DNA from: UBA7434 sp042090785
GTDB lineage: Bacteria; Pseudomonadota; Gammaproteobacteria; Pseudomonadales; UBA7434
Length of the DNA: 64,000 nt
Direction of reading: 5' to 3'
Assembly: GCA_042090785.1 (NCBI GenBank)
Contig: JBELIP010000007.1
Location: 1 to 64,000 of the forward strand
Position 1 is the stretch's first letter. Every line of letters starts with the position of its first letter. The translations under genes were made by a program, and so were the position numbers. Below are positions 36,667 to 43,730 of the stretch, piece after piece. The notes beneath the pieces are model-generated. The model was not told the origin of the DNA and did no database searches. It saw nothing but the letters and a program-made list of their open reading frames with translations.

Positions 36667-37443
36667 TTAATTCATCCGCAGTAGTTGATTCAATAAAATA
36701 AACACCTCTTTACTCAGCGCTTGGTACTGTGGCAAAAAGCCCGCTAACGCCACCCACAAAATAAAAATACCAAACAGCAAAGTGAACGGAAAACCTAAGG
36801 AAAATATATTTAATTGCGGCGCTGCACGCGTCATAACACCAAAAGCAAAGTTAACAATTAAAATAGCCGTTACTGCAGGCAGGGCTAACAATAACGCCGA
36901 GGCAAACATCCACCCACCCGCTGCTGCCAAGGTATAAATAGCACTTTGGTGAACAATACCTCCGCCAATCGGCAATAGAGTAAAGCCCTCTATCATGACT
37001 TCAAAAACCACAAGATGCCCATTAAACGAAAGGAACAACAATGTAACCAGCAACACATAAAATTGACTGACTACGGCCACAGATACACCGTTAGTTGGAT
37101 CGACCATAGAGGCAAAACCCAAGCCCATTTGCATAGCCACCATTTGCCCTGCTAATACAAATATATGGAAGAACAGCTGCACTAAAAAACCCAGCACAGC
37201 GCCAATCATTAATTGCTCAATAACAAGAAAAAACATCGCCAAAGATAAAGGGTCGATAGAAGGCACTGCTGGCAACAAAGGAAAAATTAATACCGCAGCC
37301 GATAACGCCAATAATAAACGCACCCGCACTGCAACCAATTGATTACCGAATACCGGCACCACCATTAAAAAAGCGGCAATACGAAAAAACGGCAAAATAA
37401 ATTGCACCAGCCAGCTTATTAGGTCTGCAGGATCAAAAACCAT
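36667..37443 (-). CDS. fliR: Flagellar export gate protein FliR
   Basis: A 258-residue hydrophobic protein with about six membrane segments (PFFRIAAFLMVVPVFGN, LLLALSAAVLIFPLL, IGAVLGFLVQLFFHIF and so on), forming with FliP and FliQ the helical gate of the flagellar type III export channel. The DPTNGVSVAVVSQFY segment after GLGFASMV is characteristic. ATG start; 22 bases after fliQ. Confidence 0.96.
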   Translation of the reverse strand: MVFDPADLISWLVQFILPFFRIAAFLMVVPVFGNQLVAVRVRLLLALSAAVLIFPLLPAVPSIDPLSLAMFFLVIEQLMIGAVLGFLVQLFFHIFVLAGQMVAMQMGLGFASMVDPTNGVSVAVVSQFYVLLVTLLFLSFNGHLVVFEVMIEGFTLLPIGGGIVHQSAIYTLAAAGGWMFASALLLALPAVTAILIVNFAFGVMTRAAPQLNIFSLGFPFTLLFGIFILWVALAGFLPQYQALSKEVFILLNQLLRMN

Positions 37444-37465
37444 GACGATGGCTCAACATAAACAC

Positions 37466-37735
37466 TTAACGTGTCAGGTAGGAAATAGTTTCAAAAATAA
37501 ACGCTGAAATATCCATAAGCTCTTGCAGTATCCAAGGGCCTAAAATAATTATGGTAACCAGCGTTGCTAGTAGCCTGGGCAAAAAACTTAAGGTCTGCTC
37601 ATTAATCTGCGTGGCAGCTTGAAAAACACTCACAACCAAACCCACTAGCAAACTTGGAAGAATGATAGCAGCAACCAAAACCACCACTAAAAACAGTGCC
37701 TGCCCAAAAATTTCAATAATTGACTCAGGCGTCAT
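37466..37735 (-). CDS. fliQ: Flagellar export gate protein FliQ
   Basis: An 89-residue protein, exactly the family length, consisting of two long membrane helices (ALFLVVVLVAAIILPSLLVGL and ATLVTIIILGPWILQELM) joined by QAATQINEQTLSFLPR, the conserved FliQ/HrcS loop. Several copies surround FliP/FliR in the export gate. The ATG overlaps the fliP stop (ATGA), so translation is coupled. Confidence 0.97.
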   Translation of the reverse strand: MTPESIIEIFGQALFLVVVLVAAIILPSLLVGLVVSVFQAATQINEQTLSFLPRLLATLVTIIILGPWILQELMDISAFIFETISYLTR

Positions 37736-38598
37736 AAGCCATAACTCGCAGCAAGACTACCTATGACCATGGCCCAGCCATCAACCAAAACGAACAGCAT
37801 AATTTTAAAGGGCAAAGAAATAATAATAGGCGACAACATCACCATACCCATTGCCATTAAGACACTGGCAACCACTAAATCTATTATTAGAAATGGCACA
37901 AACAATAAAAAACCAATTTGAAACGCCGTTTTTAATTCACTGGTTAAAAAAGCTGGCGCCAATACAAAAAACGGTAGGTCACTAGCCGCGGCTACCGGCT
38001 CAGTTGCCGAAATACGCACAAACATATCAATATCGGATTCGCGTGTCTGCGCCCGCATAAAGGCATGAATCGGCTCTGAGGCAAGTGCAACCGCTTGGCT
38101 AGAGGTGATTTCTTCTTGCATATAAGGTTGTAATGCTTGCTCATTAACCTCTTCAAAAACCGGCCGCATAATAAAAATAGTTAGAAATAAAGCCAGACCT
38201 AAAATAATTTGGTTGGAAGGTGTCTGCTGCAAACCTAACGCCTGCCGAAGAATAGCAAAGACAATAATAATGCGTGTAAAAGACGTCATCATCAGCAAAA
38301 ATGACGGCAGCAATGTCAGTGCCGTCATTAACGCAAGAATTTGTAGGGTTACTGTGTAATCTTCACCGCCATCATCACGCGGCGTCATAGTAAACGCTGG
38401 AATACCCGCTACACCACTAGCTTGTGATTGCAGCGTCTCCATTGCTGCAGCAATATCATTGCTAGCGCTTGAGGGTTCTGCTTTTGACTGTGCATGTGAA
38501 AAATTGGCCACGCTAAACAACAAGACCAAACCAGCAACAAGGAATGTATGTTTAAAAAAAGTAGCGAGAAATGTAAACGTCGGCATGAATAGTTTCAT
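37732..38598 (-). CDS. fliP: Flagellar export gate protein FliP
   Basis: About 288 residues. A cleavable signal peptide (hydrophobic VAGLVLLFSVANFSHA) precedes a variable periplasmic stretch and four membrane helices with the family blocks LLMMTSFTRIIIVFAILRQALG and QTPSNQIILGLALFLT, and GMVMLSPIIISLPFKIMLFVLVDGW at the end (given in parts). Two start options: TTG 38610, overlapping the fliO stop as TTGA, or ATG 38598 four codons later; neither has a clear ribosome-binding site. Confidence 0.95.
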   Translation of the reverse strand: MKLFMPTFTFLATFFKHTFLVAGLVLLFSVANFSHAQSKAEPSSASNDIAAAMETLQSQASGVAGIPAFTMTPRDDGGEDYTVTLQILALMTALTLLPSFLLMMTSFTRIIIVFAILRQALGLQQTPSNQIILGLALFLTIFIMRPVFEEVNEQALQPYMQEEITSSQAVALASEPIHAFMRAQTRESDIDMFVRISATEPVAAASDLPFFVLAPAFLTSELKTAFQIGFLLFVPFLIIDLVVASVLMAMGMVMLSPIIISLPFKIMLFVLVDGWAMVIGSLAASYGL

Positions 38599-38606
38599 TA
38601 ATTTTT

Positions 38607-39208
38607 TCAAGCAACGTTATTTTTAGCAACCGTAGCTTTACCCAATATCTTGGCAAAACTACCTTGCAGATTAGAGTCATTAGCATCAATAACAGCGCTA
38701 CCAAATGCTTGCAGTAAATTCACTCGGCCTGGCGCAACGCCTAATAGCATCTGCTCTTCGCCTACCTGAACTAACACCACTCGTTCGCGCGCACCAACGG
38801 ATAACGCAGTAACAACGCGCATAGCCTGCCCTGAGCCTGCGGTTGTTAATTGCATGCGACGAATATACCAAGCAACCGCATAAATAAGCACAATGACAAA
38901 GGCTAAACTTAATATAACGTGTATCACTGACGTGCCTGTGAATACCGGCTCAACCTGTGGCGCGTTTACTTTTGTATCTTTTGTATAAACAGCAACATCA
39001 GCAATATCAGCAGCATCCGTTTCGGCAGCGTTAGCNNNNNNNNNNNNNNNNNNNNNNNNNNNNNNNNNNNNNNNNNNNNNNNNNNNNNNNNNNNNNNNNN
39101 NNNNNNNNNNNNNNNNNNNNNNNNNNNNNNNNNNNTAGCATTAACAACCACACCAAACAGTAAAACGGTGATTAACGTTAACGTGCCTAATAAAAAACGG
39201 GCAATCAT
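38607..39208 (-). CDS. fliO: Flagellar biosynthesis protein FliO, interrupted by an assembly gap
   Basis: FliO helps FliP fold and assemble. The start is the ATG at 39208, overlapping the fliN stop (ATGA), and encodes a signal-peptide-like segment (MIARFLLGTLTLITVLLFGV). After the run of N, the frame that ends at 38607 is open straight from the gap: Ala/Asp-rich DAADIADVA repeats, then a membrane helix (VILSLAFVIVLIYAVAWYIRRM) and a FliO-like cytoplasmic part (SVGARERVVLVQVGEEQMLLGVAPGRV). The two parts are in different frames only because the gap is a placeholder of arbitrary length, so this is best read as one intact gene with missing bases rather than two genes. Confidence 0.85.
38991..39035. 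repeat. 9-bp tandem repeat at the edge of the assembly gap
   Basis: Units agcaacatc, agcaatatc, agcagcatc, then diverged copies cgtttcggc and agcgttagc, ending exactly where the N run starts. In frame in fliO, encoding D-x-A triplets. Confidence 0.8.
39036..39135. other. Scaffold gap (100 N)
   Basis: Exactly one hundred undetermined bases inside fliO; the round number indicates a gap of unknown real size. Confidence 0.99.
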
Positions 39209-39585
39209 TTTAGCTTTTTAATACGTTCAGAAGGACTAATGACATCTGTCACACGAATACCAAACTTTTCATTAACAACAACGACTTCGCCATGTGCGAT
39301 TAAAGTGCCGTTAACCAATACGTCTAACGGTTCGCCCGCCAAACGCTCTAACTCAATCACTGAGCCTTGATTTAGTTGCAATAAATTTCTAATCGTAATT
39401 TGTGTTGAGCCAACTTCCATAGCAATTTTAACGGGAATATCTAGTACAACAGCAAGGTCAGGGTTATCTGTTATACCGCCTTCGCTATTATTATCGCCAT
39501 CTAATTCACTTAACACGGCTGCGGCAGGGTCATCAGTCATCGCCGATTCTGCATTAGCATTAGCGTTTTCATTTTCATCAGTCAT
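39205..39585 (-). CDS. fliN: Flagellar motor switch protein FliN
   Basis: A 126-residue C-ring protein. The N-terminal ~45 residues are acidic and Asn/Ala-rich; the rest is the SpoA domain (VVLDIPVKIAMEVGSTQITI, LLQLNQGSVIELERLAGEPL, DVLVNGTLIAHGEVVVVNEKFGIRV in parts), which forms the base of the C ring and docks FliH. ATG start with AAGAGAG upstream. It is separated from fliM by a gap with 9-base repeats. Confidence 0.97.
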   Translation of the reverse strand: MTDENENANANAESAMTDDPAAAVLSELDGDNNSEGGITDNPDLAVVLDIPVKIAMEVGSTQITIRNLLQLNQGSVIELERLAGEPLDVLVNGTLIAHGEVVVVNEKFGIRVTDVISPSERIKKLK

Positions 39586-39621
39586 GATTTTTCTCTCTTA
39601 CCGTTTTATTTCACTATTCAG

Positions 39622-39646
39622 TTATGCCATTTATGCCATTTATGCC
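39622..39646. repeat. 9-bp tandem repeat in the fliN-fliM gap
   Basis: 2.8 exact copies of ttatgccat. Confidence 0.9.
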
Positions 39647-39705
39647 TGTTATACCAGCTACTGAGTTATAACAAACATCTATTGAATACAGCGCCATTAA
39701 TAGCG

Positions 39706-40686
39706 TTAATCCGTTTCATCAATGCTGGTACGTTCAACAATTTCTAAACCTAAATTGCCGCGTGACGTTCCCATACGTGTTTTATAAATGGGCACACCGT
39801 TAGCACGCAGGGTTAGCGCTTCAGGTATATCAACCGGAATAACATCTCCTTGCTTTAGATCTATAATATCTCTTAGTGACATTTGCTTTTCGACAACCGT
39901 ACATTCTAGGTCGATGCTGGCGCGTAAAATGTCGCGGCGCAATGCTTTTATCCATCGCTCATCAACTTCATGAACATCGCCTGTCATGCCTGAATCAAGA
40001 ATATCTTTAACCGGCTCAATCATGGAGTACGGCATAGTGATATGCATATCACCACCACCGCCATCAAGCTCAATATGGAAAGAACTAACAATCACAGCTT
40101 CGCTAGGGCTAACAATATTTGCCATTGCTGGGTTTACTTCAGAACCCACGCAGTCAAATTTCATTTCGAATAATGGCTTCCATGCTTCTTCTAAGTCTTT
40201 AAATGCCTGCTCTAGAAGCATTTGCACAACTCTTAACTCTGTTGGCGTAAATTCTCGGCCTTCTATTTTTGCATGATGGCCATCACCACCAAAAAAATTA
40301 TCGACCAATTTAAAAACTAGCTTTGCTTCTAGCACAAATAACGCCATACCACGCAGTGGTTGAACACGCACCATATTTAAACTAGTAGGAACATAGAGGG
40401 TTTGAATATATTCGCCAAATTTCTGTACTTGCACACCACCAATAGAAACTTCGGCGCTGCGACGTAACATATTAAATAGGCTTACGCGGGTGTGCCTGGC
40501 AAACCGCTCGTTAATTAACTCTAGCGTCGGCATGCGACCGCGCACAATACGGTCCTGCGAGGTTAAGTCGTAGCTTGAATAATCGCTATTTTTAGAACCT
40601 ACATCACTTTCAGTCTCAATATCGCCATCGTCAACGCCATGTAAAAGCGCATCAATTTCTTCTTGAGACAGGATTTCATCAGCCAC
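39706..40686 (-). CDS. fliM: Flagellar motor switch protein FliM
   Basis: A 326-residue C-ring protein (E. coli 334). The N-terminal LSQEEIDALLHG helix is the CheY-P binding motif and is intact, which implies a CheY exists elsewhere in the genome. The middle domain (VRVQPLRGMALFVLEAKLVF, DNFFGGDG) contacts FliG and the C-terminal SpoA domain (LRDIIDLKQGDVIPVDIPE) pairs with FliN. Start is GTG at 40686. A 12-base repeat array precedes it. Confidence 0.97.
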   Translation of the reverse strand: MADEILSQEEIDALLHGVDDGDIETESDVGSKNSDYSSYDLTSQDRIVRGRMPTLELINERFARHTRVSLFNMLRRSAEVSIGGVQVQKFGEYIQTLYVPTSLNMVRVQPLRGMALFVLEAKLVFKLVDNFFGGDGHHAKIEGREFTPTELRVVQMLLEQAFKDLEEAWKPLFEMKFDCVGSEVNPAMANIVSPSEAVIVSSFHIELDGGGGDMHITMPYSMIEPVKDILDSGMTGDVHEVDERWIKALRRDILRASIDLECTVVEKQMSLRDIIDLKQGDVIPVDIPEALTLRANGVPIYKTRMGTSRGNLGLEIVERTSIDETD

Positions 40687-40700
40687 AATTATTGCCTAAT

Positions 40701-40790
40701 TTATGTATCTATTTATGTATCTACTTATAAATCTACTTATAAATCTACTTATTCAACGAATTATTCAACTGCTTATTTAACCGCTTAGCC
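40701..40790. repeat. 12-bp tandem array between fliL and fliM
   Basis: Seven successive 12-base units, each starting tta: ttatgtatctat, ttatgtatctac, ttataaatctac (twice), ttattcaacgaa, ttattcaactgc, ttatttaaccgc, with a partial eighth. Units drift gradually from one end to the other. Confidence 0.9.
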
Positions 40791-40839
40791 TATTGATCAC
40801 CTTAGGGCTAATACCTGCTGCAATAGGCATATTCATTTA

Positions 40840-41361
40840 TCATTGCATAACAAAGTCAGTAAACAGAACTTTTTCAATGCCCGGCTTACCGAGTTCTTTA
40901 TTCATAATTGCCTGCACTGCACTTAAACACTCTGCGCGTAATAGCTCTCGTCCCTCAGGTGTTTGTAAACTTTCTACTTGCTGGCCACTTAACAAAATGA
41001 CCAAACGGCTTTTAATGCTGGGGCTATGTATCATTAATGCATCAATGACATCTTGTTCTCGGGTAACTAAGGTCATACCTATTTGAAATAGTCGCGGCCT
41101 ACCATCAACTTGATAGTTGGTTTTAAACTTTGGCTGTAAAGCAAAATAAATTGCTTTAGGGTCAACGGCTGCCACCTCAATATCGCCGTCATTATTGTTT
41201 TCAGAAAAAACAAAAAAAGTCACTACCAACGATAACAGTACAAATATTAAACCAATAAAGATAAATAATTTGACCGGCCGTTTTTTAACACCCACTTCTG
41301 ACTGCTCGTCACTACCCTCTTTAGCCGTTTCTGCCGCAACCTTTGCGTCTTTCTCTGCCAT
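40840..41361 (-). CDS. fliL: Flagellar basal body protein FliL
   Basis: A 173-residue protein with an N-terminal Lys/Glu-rich cytoplasmic part, one membrane helix (KLFIFIGLIFVLLSLVVTFFVF in two parts, about 30-52) and a periplasmic stomatin-like FliL domain (VDGRPRLFQIGMTLVTREQDVIDALMIHSP in parts). It surrounds the stator and supports torque. ATG start at 41361. First gene of fliLMNOPQR-flhB, preceded by a sigma-54-type promoter 40 bases upstream. Confidence 0.95.
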   Translation of the reverse strand: MAEKDAKVAAETAKEGSDEQSEVGVKKRPVKLFIFIGLIFVLLSLVVTFFVFSENNNDGDIEVAAVDPKAIYFALQPKFKTNYQVDGRPRLFQIGMTLVTREQDVIDALMIHSPSIKSRLVILLSGQQVESLQTPEGRELLRAECLSAVQAIMNKELGKPGIEKVLFTDFVMQ

Positions 41362-41400
41362 GCCAATATACCGTCGCTTTTGCGCCTATTATGAGTCAAA

Positions 41401-41415
41401 GCAAGTCCTGTGCCA
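41401..41415 (-). promoter_or_regulatory. Sigma-54 promoter upstream of fliL
   Basis: Minus strand TGGCACAGGACTTGC followed by TTT: all six bases of TGGCAC, five-base spacer, and TTGC, a full match to the -24/-12 consensus. Transcription would start at about 41389, 28 bases before the fliL ATG. It should drive fliLMNOPQR-flhB, as in Pseudomonas class II/III flagellar operons. Confidence 0.8.
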
Positions 41416-41643
41416 GCGAGCGCAATTCGAAGCAAAGACTTGTTATTTGAGTAAATTTTAGCCTAGCTACCAATGCTGAGCGGCGTCAGCTCAAATATTT
41501 TACTTTTAAAGCTAACTAGCTCTCTAAAATGCCCCAAAGGACGCATTTAATGAAAGGATAAAATAGGCCCCAAAGGGCTGAAGAGAAAATACCTAGAAGT
41601 CGCAGGCGTTTTTAAGGCTTACAATAAACAAGGATGAAGAACA

Positions 41644-42987
41644 CTAGGCATAAGCATCAATTAGGCCATAACGCAGCACGACCGTCTCGGTATTAGACGC
41701 TAATATCGCCGCTTCATTTAATGCTGATGTTGATAATGCCTCGGTAGAATCACTTTGTGATGATGTTAGATTGTCAATAGCATCTTGCTGATTAGCATTA
41801 GCTTCTTGCTCACCGCTGTTAATATCAACATCGAGCAATTCCATGCCTTGCTGGCTAAATAACTCTCGCAAGCGAGGTAAGCTGGCTTCTATGGCCTCAC
41901 GAGTACTGCTGTTGTGACTGGTAAAAACAACTGTTGCACTGTCTTGACGCTGATCAACACGCACTTGCATTGGCCCAAGCTCAGCTGGATTAAGATGAAT
42001 TTCGGCCGCGGCAATACCTTGCCCAGTTAACCAGGCTACACGCTGTAAAACCTGACTTCCCCATTGGGCATTACCTAATGGCAATTCAAGCTGGGTATTA
42101 AAAGTGGGATTTACATTAGCATTAGCTGCCGATTGGAGCGCCCCATTGCGCATATTCCCAGTGACTGCGAGTAAGCCCCCCTGTGTCGTCGATAAATCTT
42201 TTACCGCTAATTCCGTCATGGCGAGCTGTTGGCTATCGACAGATAATCGCTCTGTTGTTAAAACTGAAGCGGTTAAACCTGGCGTTGATAATGGATTCTG
42301 CGATACATCTAAACGATTCGCTTTGCCATTTAAGGCGTTGGATAAAAAATGAGTGAACTGGGAATTAGATAAACCATTCTCTTGCTGCAAACCTTTAACC
42401 GTTTGCGACAATGCACCCAATAACGAGCGCGCTGCTTCGCTGGTATTGGCAGCTCCCTCACCTAACCTTGCTAAACTATCGGCAATAGCGGTGAGTTGCT
42501 GCCCTGCATTAGTAGGGCTAGTCGCTTGATCAGCATTTGCCAATAATGCGACACCACCTTGCCCTGTTACAGCCCAAGGAAATTCGCCCGATGGCTGGCT
42601 TAAACCTTTAGCGGTTAACAAGCCATCAAGTAGTTCACGGATATTAGCGGCAATAGCAGGCAACCCACTGCCGCTAAGCGGAAATTCATTGCCCTCTTTT
42701 AAACGATGCTCTTGGGAAAGATGCTCTTGCGCCAAGGCCTCTTGTTGCGCTAAATAATCACTAAGCAAAGCTTCTAATTCTGCGAGTTGATCAGCAGCGC
42801 TAGCGTAAGAAGAATTACGATCTATTTCCGAACCAGCAAGCCCTTGTAAATCCATACTAAACAAGGAGATAGCTGACTTATCTTGTGCAGATTCTGATTG
42901 AGCACCGCTGTTTGTGGTATCCAGTTCACGACTAGATGCAAAACCGGGCAATGTTGACGCCGAATTGGCAGAAACGTTTAACGACAT
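41644..42987 (-). CDS. fliK: Flagellar hook-length control protein FliK
   Basis: About 447 residues. The long N-terminal ruler is Ser/Ala/Gln-rich with little recognisable sequence; the C-terminal Flg_hook domain (about 300-400) has QVLQRVAWLTGQGI, EIHLNPAELGPMQVRV, and AIEASLPRLRELFSQQGMEL, the parts that interact with FlhB to end hook export. ATG at 42987 preferred; a TTG six codons upstream is possible. It follows hptB, the arrangement seen in Pseudomonas. Confidence 0.93.
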   Translation of the reverse strand: MSLNVSANSASTLPGFASSRELDTTNSGAQSESAQDKSAISLFSMDLQGLAGSEIDRNSSYASAADQLAELEALLSDYLAQQEALAQEHLSQEHRLKEGNEFPLSGSGLPAIAANIRELLDGLLTAKGLSQPSGEFPWAVTGQGGVALLANADQATSPTNAGQQLTAIADSLARLGEGAANTSEAARSLLGALSQTVKGLQQENGLSNSQFTHFLSNALNGKANRLDVSQNPLSTPGLTASVLTTERLSVDSQQLAMTELAVKDLSTTQGGLLAVTGNMRNGALQSAANANVNPTFNTQLELPLGNAQWGSQVLQRVAWLTGQGIAAAEIHLNPAELGPMQVRVDQRQDSATVVFTSHNSSTREAIEASLPRLRELFSQQGMELLDVDINSGEQEANANQQDAIDNLTSSQSDSTEALSTSALNEAAILASNTETVVLRYGLIDAYA

Positions 42988-43101
42988 AATGAGCGACTCA
43001 TTCAATGATCTTAGCTAAGACCAATGCACAGCCAATGCCAAGTTCTAAACTTGGCGATAAGAATTCAGTTTTTTGGGAAAGTTAAATGGTATTAAGTCTA
43101 A

Positions 43102-43473
43102 TTAGCGACTATTTTGATAAGCCCAGTTATCCAAAGCAGCAATAACTTCTTTAACCGCTTCACGAACCTGCAAGGTATTTTGCTCAAGCTCTTTTGGCGT
43201 TGCATACATAGCCCCGCTCTCTAAAACAGCACAAGAATCCGCTAGTGGCTTAGCATGTAAGCTCAGCGCAGACCCTTTAAGAGTATGAGCAAGGTCACGG
43301 ATGGCAGACCTATCGAGCTTTACAATGGCAACCTCGAGCTTAATCAAATCATTAGTACAATGCTGATTAAAATCATGCAACAGCTCAGGGAAATCGACAC
43401 CCAATACCAATTTAAGGGTATCAAGCGCAGGAAGATTAATTGGCTCAGCAGCTTCTATCACGAGTGACTCCAT
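43102..43473 (-). CDS. hptB: Histidine phosphotransfer protein, HptB-like
   Basis: About 123 residues forming a four-helix Hpt domain with the phosphoacceptor His in AHTLKGSALSL (H63). In Pseudomonas HptB relays phosphate from hybrid kinases to the response regulator HsbR, controlling the anti-anti-sigma HsbA and so the motile-sessile choice. Here the gene sits between hsbR and fliK as in Pseudomonas putida-type clusters. ATG at 43473 chosen from the domain boundary; the frame is open 40 codons upstream without similarity. Notably its expected partner, HsbR, lacks a phosphorylatable Asp. Confidence 0.85.
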   Translation of the reverse strand: MESLVIEAAEPINLPALDTLKLVLGVDFPELLHDFNQHCTNDLIKLEVAIVKLDRSAIRDLAHTLKGSALSLHAKPLADSCAVLESGAMYATPKELEQNTLQVREAVKEVIAALDNWAYQNSR

Positions 43474-43730
43474 TTTGTGATGAGTATACGACAAGATAGT
43501 GTACATTTTTATGCGTATATTCGCTTGTAAGCTTTTTGACTCATTACACCTATAACCAATAAATATATAGTTAATCGTTTCATAAAAAGTCATAAAGAAG
43601 GCAGCTATTTAAGCTGGTCAAGAACGCTGAATAGTGTAATCGCTATTGGCAAGATTCACACTCCATAAGCTGTAAAATTTTATGTTTAGGCTAGTTTTAT
43701 TTTTCTGCTATTGGCTAAGCTATAAATAAT

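Noticed and set aside
39036..39135. CRISPR or phage insertion in fliO
   Set aside because: The gap is a scaffold placeholder and the adjoining bases are in-frame coding sequence, with no mobile-element genes or CRISPR repeats nearby.
38966..39208. Separate small gene containing the N run
   Set aside because: The frame after the N run is out of phase only because the gap length is a placeholder; the real protein is FliO, whose C-terminal frame is open to the gap.
40701..40790. CRISPR-like or origin (iteron) array
   Set aside because: Units abut without spacers, and no dnaA, rep or partition gene is nearby; the ParA-like gene belongs to the flagellar polar group.
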